Shown piece after piece: positions 45,928 through 54,714 of a stretch of 64,000 bases of DNA. The DNA comes from a bacterium (GTDB lineage Bacteria > Cyanobacteriota > Vampirovibrionia > Obscuribacterales > Obscuribacteraceae): NCBI GenBank assembly GCA_016124935.1, contig WGMS01000030.1, positions 1-64,000 on the forward strand, read 5' to 3'. Each line of letters starts with the position of its first letter. Position 1 is the first letter of the stretch. Under the pieces are notes generated by a model that saw nothing but the letters and a program-made list of their open reading frames with translations, was not told the origin of the DNA and did not search any database. The translations under genes were made by a program, and so were the position numbers.

Positions 45928-46701
45928 ATGAGCGGCGAGGACGTGATTACCGTGCGCGGTCTTTTCAAAGACCGAGTCAGTAACTTCCTGCGAAAACGCA
46001 TCAGAGTGCTGGATAATCTCGACCTCACCGTGAGGCGCGGCGAGACCTATGGATTGTTAGGTCCCAACGGCGCCGGCAAAACAACCACGATCAAAATCCT
46101 GCTGGGATTGCTTCGACCTGACCGAGGCGAAATAAATTTGCTCGGCGCCAAGCCCGGCGATCATACGATCCTGAAAAAAATCGGCTTTCTGCCGGAGAAT
46201 CCATATTTCTACTCCCATCTGACCGCCAACGAATTTCTGGACTTCGCAAGCCAGCTCTTCGGTCTCGACCGAGCCAAGAGCAAAGAGCATAATCTGGAAT
46301 TGCTCAAAAGAGTCGGTCTGGCGGAAGAGTGGGCGGACCGCCCCATGCATCAGTATTCAAAAGGAATGTTGCAGCGCCTGGGCATCGCTCAATCTCTAGT
46401 AAATGATCCCGAGATCCTCTTTCTCGACGAACCGATGAGCGGACTGGATCCTATAGGACGCAAAGATGTGCGCGAGATTTTGAGCACCCTCAAAGAAGAA
46501 GGCAAGACCATCTTCTTCAATTCCCATCTATTGCCCGACGTCAATGAGGTCTGCGATCGAATCGGAATTATGCACCACGGCAGATTGGTGGCAGAGGAGT
46601 CCATCGCCAACATATCCCGGGGAGAGAGCTATAAAGCCCTGGAGGATTTCTTTCTTGCGAAGGTAGAAGAAAAGAAAGAGGGCGGCGACAAAGATGACTG
46701 A
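45928..46701 (+). CDS. ABC transporter ATP-binding protein
   Basis: 257 residues. Walker A GPNGAGKTTTIKILLGLL, Q-loop around GFLPENPYFYSHLTANEFLD, signature YSKGMLQRLGIAQSL, Walker B ILFLDEPMSGLDP and H-loop NSHLLPDVNEVCDRI. The C-terminal tail is acidic and Lys-rich. It resembles the ATPase of ABC-2 exporters and NosF. The permease gene overlaps it by 8 bases, so both make one transporter. Substrate unknown: it could be a drug, a lipid-linked polymer or a copper-related cargo. Confidence 0.93.
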   Translation: MSGEDVITVRGLFKDRVSNFLRKRIRVLDNLDLTVRRGETYGLLGPNGAGKTTTIKILLGLLRPDRGEINLLGAKPGDHTILKKIGFLPENPYFYSHLTANEFLDFASQLFGLDRAKSKEHNLELLKRVGLAEEWADRPMHQYSKGMLQRLGIAQSLVNDPEILFLDEPMSGLDPIGRKDVREILSTLKEEGKTIFFNSHLLPDVNEVCDRIGIMHHGRLVAEESIANISRGESYKALEDFFLAKVEEKKEGGDKDD

Positions 46702-47488
46702 GCTGCAAGCGACACTGGCCATAGCTCTGAACACCTTCCGCGAATCCGTTAGGGACAGGGTTCTCTACGCCTTTTTTATCTTCGCCTGTCTAATCACCAT
46801 GCTGGGAATTGTTCTGGGCTCTCTATCTATAGGTCAGGAGATAAGAATAATCGAGGATCTGGGTCTTTCGGTGATTGCCATAATCGGCGGTATCATCACA
46901 GTATTCACCGGCACCACTCTGGTCTATAAAGAGCTCGACAAAAGAACGATCTATGTCATCTTCTCAAAACCGGTGACGAGCTGGCAGTTTATCCTGGGGA
47001 AATATCTCGGTCTGGCAGCCTGTATCATTCTTGTCACAGCTGCCATGGGGCTTTTTCTGGTGGCACTTATATGGATGGTGGACCCGCTTCACCAGATTCA
47101 GTTGCACCTGCCATGGCTCGGCGGCGCCCTGGGCCTGGTTCTATTAGAGCTGCTCTTTGTTCTAGCTATCGCCACCTTTTTCTCCACCTTCTCGACCCCC
47201 ATCATGAGCGTCATATTTACACTCTCTATCTGGTTTATCGGCCACCTCGGCAGCTCTTTGCTCGAGCTCAGCAATATGTCCCAGAATCAAATGGCGAAGA
47301 TGATCCTGAGCGGCATTTACTGGATTTTGCCCGATCTGGCCGGACTTACCAGAATTCGCCTCGAGCTGACCTATATGCAGCCGCCCTCCCAGGAAATACT
47401 CAGCTATCTTGTCTCTTATATAGTTGCTTATGTAGTATTGCTACTGGGAGCGGCAGCGGTGGTGAACGAAAGAAGAGAATTTCCCTAA
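46694..47488 (+). CDS. ABC-2 type transporter permease
   Basis: 264 residues with about six hydrophobic helices (such as ALNTFRESVRDRVLYAFFIF, LGLSVIAIIGGIITVFTGTT and SYLVSYIVAYVVLLLGAAAV). The N-terminal motif FRESVRDRVLYAFF with VYKELDKRTIYVIFSKP is typical of NosY-like ABC-2 permeases. It pairs with the ATPase encoded upstream (8-base overlap). It starts at 46694 and ends directly at the prepilin peptidase gene, which follows without a gap, so the second pilus block may be transcribed together with the transporter. Confidence 0.9.
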   Translation: MTELQATLAIALNTFRESVRDRVLYAFFIFACLITMLGIVLGSLSIGQEIRIIEDLGLSVIAIIGGIITVFTGTTLVYKELDKRTIYVIFSKPVTSWQFILGKYLGLAACIILVTAAMGLFLVALIWMVDPLHQIQLHLPWLGGALGLVLLELLFVLAIATFFSTFSTPIMSVIFTLSIWFIGHLGSSLLELSNMSQNQMAKMILSGIYWILPDLAGLTRIRLELTYMQPPSQEILSYLVSYIVAYVVLLLGAAAVVNERREFP

Positions 47489-48790
47489 GTGCTTCAATTC
47501 TCAGACATCAACATTTTTCTGAGCGCCGAGCAATACGCTCTGGCCAGGGTCGTCCTGGTGGTGGTGCTCGGCATCTGTGTCGGCTCCTTCCTCAATGTCG
47601 TCGCCCTGCGCTCGCTGAAAGAGCAGTCCTGGATCTTCAAAAAATCCCATTGCCCTTCCTGCGAGCACCATCTAGGCATCCTCGATCTGATTCCAATCAT
47701 CTCTTATCTGATCCTGAAAGGACGGTGCCGTTACTGCAACACGGTTATCTCCTGGCAATATCCGGTGGTGGAAGCCTTTACCGGTCTGATGTTCTATCTG
47801 ATTTTCAATTTCTTTGGATTGACTCTACACGGGCTTGCCATGGCGTTCTTCGGCTGTGTTCTTATCGCGGTCTGTGTCACCGATTTCAGAGAAAAACTGA
47901 TCCCGCATGAAATCACTTATCCGGCCATGCTCATAGGCATCGCCTATCGAAGCTTCTTCATGCTGGATAGAGCCGACCCTGCCGCCCAGCACCACTTTGG
48001 CAATCTCTTTGCGGAAAAGGCTCCTGGTATCACTTTCTCGCTTCTCTACACCCAGCAAACCCTCGAATATGTCGGCTTCCACCAGGATATTTTTATGAAC
48101 ACCCTGGCCGGTATCGGAATAAGCTACATAGTCTTCGACTACATAGATTTTTATGGGTTGATGATGCTCAAGTTTCTCCGTGGCGACGAAGAGGAAGATG
48201 AGAAGAGAACTAGAACTGAAGAATCGCCAGAAGAGAAAACAGATGAAGACGCTTATCTGAATATGGTCTTCGAGATAGAAGATAAAACGGAAAAATCAGC
48301 CGACTATGACGACGAAGAGAACATCGTCATGGGTGGAGGAGACGCGGTACTATCGGCAGTTATCGCTTCCTGGCTCGGACTCTCCGGCATGGTCATCGCA
48401 GTTACCCTGGCTTTTCTGGTTGGATCTTTAATGGGTGCGGTTTATCTCTTTGTGGACATGCAACGGCGCAAGGTACTTCATACCGTCGCAAAGCCTTTTG
48501 GGCTTGGATTTGCAATAGGAGCGGCGCTTCTCTCCATGCCCCTGATCGCCTTCGGCTCCCTGACCGGCAACATGGCCCCCTGGCTGTCCCCCCAGATGGT
48601 TACCCTGGCACTATCAGGCGGAATTGCAGGCGGATTAATATCGGCCGTTTTCGCCGGCTCGCGATTCCAGGCCCGCTTTCCTTTCGGACCAGCCTTGGCT
48701 ATCGGTGCAGCATTTGCTATGTTTATCAATGTCCCTGGTGGTCTACAGTCTTTAATGGGCATATTTCACCTGACGGCTAGTTTCCAATAA
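47489..48790 (+). CDS. pilD: Prepilin peptidase (type IV leader peptidase/methylase)
   Basis: 433 residues from a GTG start that follows the permease stop without a gap. PilD cleaves the leader from prepilins and methylates the new N-terminus. It has the methylase-associated cysteines Cys55/58 and Cys80/83 (HCPSC, RCRYC) and the two catalytic aspartates: Asp132 in VTDFREKLIPHEIT and Asp285 in GGGDAVLSAVIA. Between the two an acidic segment of about 50 residues (231-280, with GDEEEDEKR and TDEDAY) replaces a loop that is usually short. Several hydrophobic helices flank both sites. The usual family length is 250-290, so this protein is unusually long. Confidence 0.92.
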   Translation: MLQFSDINIFLSAEQYALARVVLVVVLGICVGSFLNVVALRSLKEQSWIFKKSHCPSCEHHLGILDLIPIISYLILKGRCRYCNTVISWQYPVVEAFTGLMFYLIFNFFGLTLHGLAMAFFGCVLIAVCVTDFREKLIPHEITYPAMLIGIAYRSFFMLDRADPAAQHHFGNLFAEKAPGITFSLLYTQQTLEYVGFHQDIFMNTLAGIGISYIVFDYIDFYGLMMLKFLRGDEEEDEKRTRTEESPEEKTDEDAYLNMVFEIEDKTEKSADYDDEENIVMGGGDAVLSAVIASWLGLSGMVIAVTLAFLVGSLMGAVYLFVDMQRRKVLHTVAKPFGLGFAIGAALLSMPLIAFGSLTGNMAPWLSPQMVTLALSGGIAGGLISAVFAGSRFQARFPFGPALAIGAAFAMFINVPGGLQSLMGIFHLTASFQ

Positions 48791-48807
48791 AGAGCGGTTC
48801 TCGGGTC

Positions 48808-50538
48808 GTGTTCGGATTCAAAAGAAAACAATCACCGCTGATCGGTATTGATATCAATAGCGATAGCATTACCATGGCCCAGCTCGAGAGAACCCGCAAT
48901 GGCATAGAAGCGGTGCGATTCGCCTCCATGCCCACCCCTGCCAATACCATCCGGGAAGGTCTGGTTACCGATCCCCAGACCGTAGGTGGGGTGATTATGG
49001 ATCTCTTCGTCAAAGCAGGCATTCCAGCCTCGGGTCCATCGCCCACCATCAACACGACCATTCCTGCCCAATCAGCAGTAATTCGCCTAATGCCGGTCCC
49101 CACAGGTATGCCCGCCGATGAGCTTGCCGAAGTGGTCACCCAGGAAGCCACCACCCATGTACCTTTTCCCATAGCAGACGCCAATCTCGATTGGTCGATT
49201 ATGCCCACCACCGAAAGAACAGACCCAGATGGAGTCAGACGGGTAGATGTAATCCTTGCTGCGGTGCAGCGCTCTATTATCGAATCTTACTGGCGCACTG
49301 CCGACAGTGCCGGAGCGCTACTGGGCAAAGTCGAAGTCTCTTCCCTGGCAGCTATTCGTGGTCTGTCCATCGGCGGCTACGAATCCCAGGACAAGGTCAC
49401 CATGACCGTGAATCTTCGCCATGACGCCACCGATATCAATTTCATCAAAAACACCATGCCTCTTTTCGGCCGCTCGGTGATCATCGGGGTGGAGACCCTT
49501 ACCGAAGCGATTTCCCGAAGCCTCGATATGGACTACGAAGAAGCGCTGGAGCTTCTGCCGGATATACCTCTATTTGGTGCCCCACCAAGAAACGAACGGT
49601 TGGGAGAGGCGGCTCAGGTAGCCCGAACCATATTCAGTGATATCACCGATGAACTGGAGCGCTCTCTCGAGTTTTTCGAATCCCAGGCGGGTCAGGTGAA
49701 ACTTGAAGAGATAGTCCTGACCGGACCGGGCTGTATGCTCAAAGGGCTTGACAAATTCGTCCAGAGCAGAACCGGAGTCAACACCGTATTTGGCGATCCG
49801 CTAAAACTGGTCACCTATGACTCTGCCATCATCAGCCCCAGACTGAAGCCGGTGATCACATCGTTAATAGGATCCTCGGTGGATCCTTCCTGGAACCCTG
49901 GCTTCACGGTGGATCTCGACCTCAACAAAGACGGCAGACTACCCCTGGTTTTCGACAATAAAAAGACCCAGGTGATTGAGGAAAAAGAAGAGGAAAGATC
50001 CTGGTTCATTCCTGCTGTAAGCGCTTCCACTTTGTTGTTTGTGGCAAGCTTTCTCTGCTATGCCTATCTCGCCTATTTCTCGGTACCCAATCAAACGGCA
50101 GAGATTGAAGCTTACAACGGCAAAATCGACGCGGCCAAAAAAGAGCTTACCGAAATCGCCAAGATGAAAGACAGCAACGAAGCCCTTGAAACCCGTCGCA
50201 AAATACTGAGGTTTCTTGTGCATCACTCTACAAAATGGTCGGCTTACCTTCAAGACCTGAGAGAGAGACTGCCAAAAGGCGTACAAATCAATCATATCGT
50301 CTTCGAGATGAGAAAAGTAAAAGTAGAAGGCTTCGCCAGAGAATTCGGCGATGTCTCTAAGCTGGCGGTCAATATGGAAGACTCCAAATTGACCGACTCT
50401 GCCGTTGTCGACTATGCCACCAGAAAAGAGAAGACGCCGGATATGGTGTCGTTTGGCGTCACCGTCAATTTCCATAAAGAAGAGATCCGAGACGAGAGCC
50501 GCATCTCCCAGGTTCCAGCACCAGGAGGAAAGCAGTAG
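48808..50538 (+). CDS. PilM-PilN fusion protein, type IV pilus assembly
   Basis: 576 residues from a GTG. The N-terminal 380 residues are a PilM/FtsA-like actin-fold domain (LIGIDINSDSITMAQLER, TNINT-type insert, EEIVLTGPGCMLKGLDKFV), normally a separate cytoplasmic protein. Then a single transmembrane helix (about 398-425, WFIPAVSASTLLFVASFLCY) and a short coiled coil plus an outer PilN-like domain follow (LPKGVQINHIVFEMRKVKVE). PilM and PilN bind each other in other species, so this looks like a natural fusion. The next gene is PilO and overlaps it by one base. The fold reading is inference from motif order. Confidence 0.85.
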   Translation: MFGFKRKQSPLIGIDINSDSITMAQLERTRNGIEAVRFASMPTPANTIREGLVTDPQTVGGVIMDLFVKAGIPASGPSPTINTTIPAQSAVIRLMPVPTGMPADELAEVVTQEATTHVPFPIADANLDWSIMPTTERTDPDGVRRVDVILAAVQRSIIESYWRTADSAGALLGKVEVSSLAAIRGLSIGGYESQDKVTMTVNLRHDATDINFIKNTMPLFGRSVIIGVETLTEAISRSLDMDYEEALELLPDIPLFGAPPRNERLGEAAQVARTIFSDITDELERSLEFFESQAGQVKLEEIVLTGPGCMLKGLDKFVQSRTGVNTVFGDPLKLVTYDSAIISPRLKPVITSLIGSSVDPSWNPGFTVDLDLNKDGRLPLVFDNKKTQVIEEKEEERSWFIPAVSASTLLFVASFLCYAYLAYFSVPNQTAEIEAYNGKIDAAKKELTEIAKMKDSNEALETRRKILRFLVHHSTKWSAYLQDLRERLPKGVQINHIVFEMRKVKVEGFAREFGDVSKLAVNMEDSKLTDSAVVDYATRKEKTPDMVSFGVTVNFHKEEIRDESRISQVPAPGGKQ

Positions 50539-51254
50539 TGCAACTTTATCAACAGGTAGGACTATGCCTTGCACCGCTTCTGGGAACGGTGGTAATGGCG
50601 TTTTCGCTGCTCCAGCCGACCCTCGATGAAGCGAGTGTAAAACAGTCTCAGCTGGATTCTTTGAAACAACAGTATGATGTCCTGGAGATAAAGTTAGCCC
50701 AGAAGCACCGGCTTCTTGCCAAACGGGCGCTAATTCATAAAGAGATCCAGAAACTGCGCACATCGGTTCCGGATAAACCGGATCTGGACCTGCTCATCTT
50801 CGATCTAGAGAAGATGTGCAAAACGAACAACACTTCTCTTCTTGGCGTTGAAGAGTACGATCCGGGCAGAACAAACAAGAAAAAAGAGAATTTGATAGCG
50901 AGCCTGGTTCAAGAAGTCGGCGGCAAGCTGCCTGTAAAACCGAAAAAGCCTCAGCAAAGAGGTCAAACTCAGAAAACCGCAGAACAAGAAAATGCAGAAG
51001 AGGTAGATCCGCTCGGTCTAAAACATATAACAAGAAGGGTCTATGTAGCCGGGGACTACCAGGGCATGCTGGGAGTGTTGAAGGATCTGGAAGGCTATCA
51101 AAGAATTGTCGGTGTACGGGATATTATCATCGCCATGCCCGAAGACGAGAAGAAAGAGGCGACAAAGACCCTGGCGGCAGAGAAGGGCAAAGAGCTTGGT
51201 CTTTCATCCCCGGTCATGACATTTCTCTTGCATATCTATTATCTTCCGAGCTGA
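50538..51254 (+). CDS. PilO-like type IV pilus inner-membrane protein
   Basis: 238 residues from a GTG that overlaps the upstream stop by one base. A transmembrane helix near 5-28 (LCLAPLLGTVVMAFSLLQPT) is followed by a coiled coil (KQSQLDSLKQQYDVLEIKLA) and a ferredoxin-like outer domain, with YVAGDYQGMLGVLKDLEGYQ and PVMTFLLHIYYL as typical PilO strands. Residues about 120-160 form a Lys/Gln-rich linker not found in most PilO proteins. PilO pairs with PilN to make the periplasmic alignment complex. It should work with the PilM-PilN fusion just upstream. Confidence 0.85.
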   Translation: MQLYQQVGLCLAPLLGTVVMAFSLLQPTLDEASVKQSQLDSLKQQYDVLEIKLAQKHRLLAKRALIHKEIQKLRTSVPDKPDLDLLIFDLEKMCKTNNTSLLGVEEYDPGRTNKKKENLIASLVQEVGGKLPVKPKKPQQRGQTQKTAEQENAEEVDPLGLKHITRRVYVAGDYQGMLGVLKDLEGYQRIVGVRDIIIAMPEDEKKEATKTLAAEKGKELGLSSPVMTFLLHIYYLPS

Positions 51255-51357
51255 AAGCGTCCTATATTTGGCGCTGCAAAATCCCTGGAAGAGATGAAAA
51301 GCAGAATGAGCTATTATATATAAAGCATCAGTCTAATGGATATGGACGCCCTCTCCA

Positions 51358-52053
51358 ATGAACGCAAGACTCCTAATCATCATTCTGATCGGTGTAATCG
51401 CAAGCGCTGCCACGTACTACATCAACAATCGCGATGACGGTAATGGTGCCAATGAGGTTGCCCAGTTAAACCCGTCACCGAAGACGCAAAGCAGAACATC
51501 CACCAGGGCCAAAGCGACAGCCCAGGCTTCGCAAGATCTGCCTCAAAAAAGCTATATTGCCACCGGTCGAAAAGAGGCACGTCTAATTTCAAGTGCCGAG
51601 GCAGGTCAGAAAGATCCCTTCGCGCCCATAGATGTTGCTCTTAATTCAGCAAGTTCCACAAACCCAGCCAAAATAGACCTGCCCCCACCCCCGGATACAG
51701 GCGGTAACCATGGTCTTCTGCCCCCGCCCCCGGCTATGGGAGGCTCAGATTTCGGCTCTAATCTGCCACCGGAACCCCAGGTCGAAGAAGGCATCTCGCT
51801 TGATGAACTGCCAAACCCGCCTGCTAGCCAGAGCCTGAGAAGCAAACTGAGCCTGAACGCCATCCTGGGAGACAAAGCGGTACTGGCCTTAAAAGACAAA
51901 GTCTATGCCAGCTCCCATGGATTGAAGCCGTATGTCACCCTGGGTAAAGGCGAAAGCTACGAGACTGTCCGACTGGTTTACCTGGACGACGACCGAGCGG
52001 TCATCGAAGAAGAGGGCAATACCAGAGAGTTGCGCCTGCCAGAGATCAGATAA
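51358..52053 (+). CDS. PilP/GspC-like lipid-free inner-membrane protein
   Basis: 231 residues. A transmembrane helix (LLIIILIGVIASAATYYI) is followed by a long Ser/Thr/Pro-rich stretch. The hallmark GQKDPFAPID near residue 83 is the conserved entry motif of PilP- and GspC-type proteins, and the C-terminal 70 residues (LSLNAILGDKAVLALKDKVY then YETVRLVYLDDDRAVIEEEG) resemble the PilP HR domain that contacts the secretin. No lipobox is present, unlike many PilP proteins. It begins 103 bases after pilO. No secretin (PilQ) gene follows, so the partner must be elsewhere. Confidence 0.75.
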   Translation: MNARLLIIILIGVIASAATYYINNRDDGNGANEVAQLNPSPKTQSRTSTRAKATAQASQDLPQKSYIATGRKEARLISSAEAGQKDPFAPIDVALNSASSTNPAKIDLPPPPDTGGNHGLLPPPPAMGGSDFGSNLPPEPQVEEGISLDELPNPPASQSLRSKLSLNAILGDKAVLALKDKVYASSHGLKPYVTLGKGESYETVRLVYLDDDRAVIEEEGNTRELRLPEIR

Positions 52054-53656
52054 GTCTTCTGTCTTGGATGGTGAGGGTCTTATCCGGCGCGATCCTCTCT
52101 GTGAAACGCCGATCGTGAGAAACCAGAATAATGGTGCCCCGATACTCTTTCAAAACATTCTCCAGGGCCTCGATTGAATCTATGTCCAGATGATTGGTGG
52201 GCTCATCGAGTACAAGCACATCCGGTACGGCTTTGAGTATAAAGGCCAGCTCCAGACGGGTGCGCTCCCCTTCGCTGAGCAGATCGATGGATTGACTGAG
52301 AGTAGCCCCGGTAAGCCTGATACGACTGAGATATCTGCGAATCTCGGCTTCGCTGCCCCAGTCGGCAAAAAGGCTAAGTACGGTGGACTTCGCTACGCAA
52401 TCAAATTCGAAATCGTATTCGCATCTCCCCTGGCTGAGTTGGCCGAATCGAAGATGAGGATTTCGATGAAGCTCTCCGGACAGAGGAGGAATCCGGCCCA
52501 TTATCGTATTGACCAGACTGGACTTGCCCACCCCGTTATCCCCAACCAGAGCAACCCTTTCGCCATAGCTGAATTCGAAAGCAGCGGACTCGATCAAAAC
52601 CCGGTCGGCATTGAAACCCACATTGAGCCGCCGGGCTACCACGGCCATGCTCTGCCGGTGGGGACGCTTCGCGACACCGAGCTCGAAACAGGGCGCGGCC
52701 GGCTCCCGGGGCCAGCTGGAGACTTTGCTCTCTAGTATTTTGCCCAGAAGACACTCCCGGGCTTTTGCCTTAGCCGCCACCTTTTTGCTGCGACCCCGAA
52801 TGTAATCGTTAGTGGTGGCACGTTCGACCCGGGAGGCTTGCTCTTTTGTCTTTCTGATATCCTCGGCAAGTCTCTCTATAAGCCGCTTTTCGACCTCCTG
52901 TTTGGCTGCGTTGCGAACCTTCTCCACTTCCCGGGCTGCCATAGCCCAGCTGTAATTGCCCTGATAAGAACGCACAGACCGGCTGAATGGCTCCAGCACA
53001 AAAGTGCGAAAACAGATCCTGTCTAAAAACTCCCTGTCATGAGAGACGATCAAAAAAGTCTCGTCGCAACCATTGATAAAGTCGATAAGCCATTCCCGAC
53101 TTCTACCATCGAGATTATTGGTAGGTTCATCCAATAGCGCAAGTCGATAGCGTTTCGAAGTCAAAGAACAAAGGGCTGCCTTTAATCTCTCGCCGCCGCT
53201 CAACTGGCTTGATTCAATAACCTCCGGGTCGATTGATAGGCCATCGAGCCCAAGAAGAGACAGCTCTTTATCGATTGTCGCCAGATGCCCCCAGCCTCCA
53301 TGGCTTTCGAATTCATCGAAAGCCCTTTCATAGTCTGCATCTAAACAACGGCTGGCTGCGATCATCTTCTCTCTGGCGGCGTGCCATTGCGGAGCGGCCA
53401 GGGCAAGAAGACTTCGCCTTGCGAAATAACTGTCCCGACAATCTATATAAACCATCTCCACCGGCGCAGGTCCCAGGATAGTCCCCTGAACAGTATGCCT
53501 TTCCAGCTTACCGGAAATAAGCTTGAGCAAAGTGGATTTGCCGGAGCCGTTTGGTCCGACAACACCGACACGTTCTCCGGCTTCGACCTTTAGAGAGACA
53601 TCTTCGAAAAGCTTCTTGCTATCGAAGGAAAAACTGAGTTTGTGTAATTCGAGCAT
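52046..53656 (-). CDS. ABC-F family ATPase
   Basis: 536 residues from the ATG at 53656, chosen because GGGAGG lies about 8 bases upstream; the in-frame ATG at 53734 would add 26 residues that fall in the structured leader. Two ABC cassettes: Walker A GPNGSGKST and GDNGVGKSS, signatures LSGGERLKAAL and LSEGERTRLEL, Walker B LALLDEPTNNLD and VLVLDEPTNHLD. No transmembrane domains. ABC-F proteins act on the ribosome, some releasing antibiotics from it and others tuning translation. Which subfamily applies is not clear. It overlaps the end of the PilP-like gene by 8 bases on the opposite strand. Confidence 0.93.
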   Translation of the reverse strand: MLELHKLSFSFDSKKLFEDVSLKVEAGERVGVVGPNGSGKSTLLKLISGKLERHTVQGTILGPAPVEMVYIDCRDSYFARRSLLALAAPQWHAAREKMIAASRCLDADYERAFDEFESHGGWGHLATIDKELSLLGLDGLSIDPEVIESSQLSGGERLKAALCSLTSKRYRLALLDEPTNNLDGRSREWLIDFINGCDETFLIVSHDREFLDRICFRTFVLEPFSRSVRSYQGNYSWAMAAREVEKVRNAAKQEVEKRLIERLAEDIRKTKEQASRVERATTNDYIRGRSKKVAAKAKARECLLGKILESKVSSWPREPAAPCFELGVAKRPHRQSMAVVARRLNVGFNADRVLIESAAFEFSYGERVALVGDNGVGKSSLVNTIMGRIPPLSGELHRNPHLRFGQLSQGRCEYDFEFDCVAKSTVLSLFADWGSEAEIRRYLSRIRLTGATLSQSIDLLSEGERTRLELAFILKAVPDVLVLDEPTNHLDIDSIEALENVLKEYRGTIILVSHDRRFTERIAPDKTLTIQDRRLI

Positions 53657-53715
53657 ACAAAAACCTCCCGCTCTCGCGCCGCCGAAACCAGGCGATGCGA
53701 AAGCATGCAAATGAA

Positions 53716-53791
53716 GCCGCACCATATGCGGCATCAGCCCTGCATTTCAGGGACCGCCCCTGACGCCCCAAAAGAGCGTCAAAGCCTGAAA
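53716..53791 (-). promoter_or_regulatory. Structured leader upstream of the ABC-F gene, possible attenuator
   Basis: Three hairpins lie in the mRNA leader on the minus strand: 53761-53766 with 53776-53781, 53738-53742 with 53748-53752, and 53716-53721 with 53727-53732. The segment 53745-53751 can pair instead with 53785-53791, so the second hairpin has an alternative partner that encloses the first. Mutually exclusive pairings are typical of attenuators, which often precede ABC-F genes. I see no classical terminator with a T tract. The whole 337-base gap 53657-53993 has no gene. Confidence 0.5.
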
Positions 53792-53993
53792 CACAGACAA
53801 AAGCTATGATCTATCCAAATGCTTATAGAGAAATATTCATTTCAATACCACCGGTTTTAAATCAGATGAGAAGCGCAATTCCTGAGCTACGCGATTTTCA
53901 CTGGCGTGTACCTTCTTTTTTGCTCCACAAAGGGAGGGTGGTTATCTCTTAGAACAGAACTATAACCCGGAAGAATCTATTTTGTCAAAAGCC

Positions 53994-54692
53994 TTAAGTG
54001 TCGGACTCGGAGTCGGAATCGAAATCAGAATCAGAAACCGAACCATGGGGAAGCATCGCTCCGGCTTTAGTGATCAACCTCGAATAATCTTTGGGCGTAT
54101 TCACATTGAAATAAGCCGGTAACTCGCCAGTACCCTTGACCCTGTGGGTGGTGCAAGAGAGCTCCCCGAGCATGTCTTTGACACTGAGCGTACCAGCGAA
54201 AAGAGATTCTTCTAGAGGCTTTATACAATTCTTCGAATAGAACCCTAACAAAGGCTCGATGCCATTGTCATGCGATACCACCACCACATCGCGCTCGTGA
54301 CGCATGGCAGCCAGGGGCAGAATCAGCGACTCGGTCACCAGGGGCATGTCGCAGGCAATCACGAAAACATGGGGATATCTTGCCACCAGCAATCCGGAAA
54401 GAATGCCGCCCATGGGACCGCGATATGGGAGAATGTCTTTGACCACATCCATACCAAGGTCCTCGAAAGCCTCCGGTTCGTTGGAGACCAGAAGGGTCTC
54501 GCGAAAGAGTCCGCCGATACTGTCTATAACATGGGAGATCATGGTGCTGCCCTCGTAGGGCAAGAAGGCTTTCGGTCGCCCCATTCGCTTAGAGCGTCCG
54601 CCACAGAGGATAAGGGCGGTCACCGGCAGCGGAACAGCATCGGGATTGCCTATCTCCTCTTCCTTCTCCAGATCGTCATGGGCATTGATCAT
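53994..54692 (-). CDS. MobA-like molybdenum cofactor guanylyltransferase
   Basis: 232 residues from the ATG at 54692, chosen because AGGTGA lies about 12 bases upstream and because a longer frame would overlap the previous gene by more than 140 bases. The nucleotidyltransferase signature ALILCGGRSKRMGRPKAFLP is present, followed by GPMGGILSGL and VFVIACDMPLV, which match MobA. MobA links GMP to molybdopterin. The C-terminus is an unusual Asp/Ser-rich tail (SDSDFDSDSESDT). No other molybdenum cofactor gene is near, so related nucleotidyltransferase substrates are possible. It follows the enoyl-CoA hydratase gene. Confidence 0.8.
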   Translation of the reverse strand: MINAHDDLEKEEEIGNPDAVPLPVTALILCGGRSKRMGRPKAFLPYEGSTMISHVIDSIGGLFRETLLVSNEPEAFEDLGMDVVKDILPYRGPMGGILSGLLVARYPHVFVIACDMPLVTESLILPLAAMRHERDVVVVSHDNGIEPLLGFYSKNCIKPLEESLFAGTLSVKDMLGELSCTTHRVKGTGELPAYFNVNTPKDYSRLITKAGAMLPHGSVSDSDFDSDSESDT

Positions 54693-54714
54693 GTCTAATA
54701 TCACCTGAAACCAC

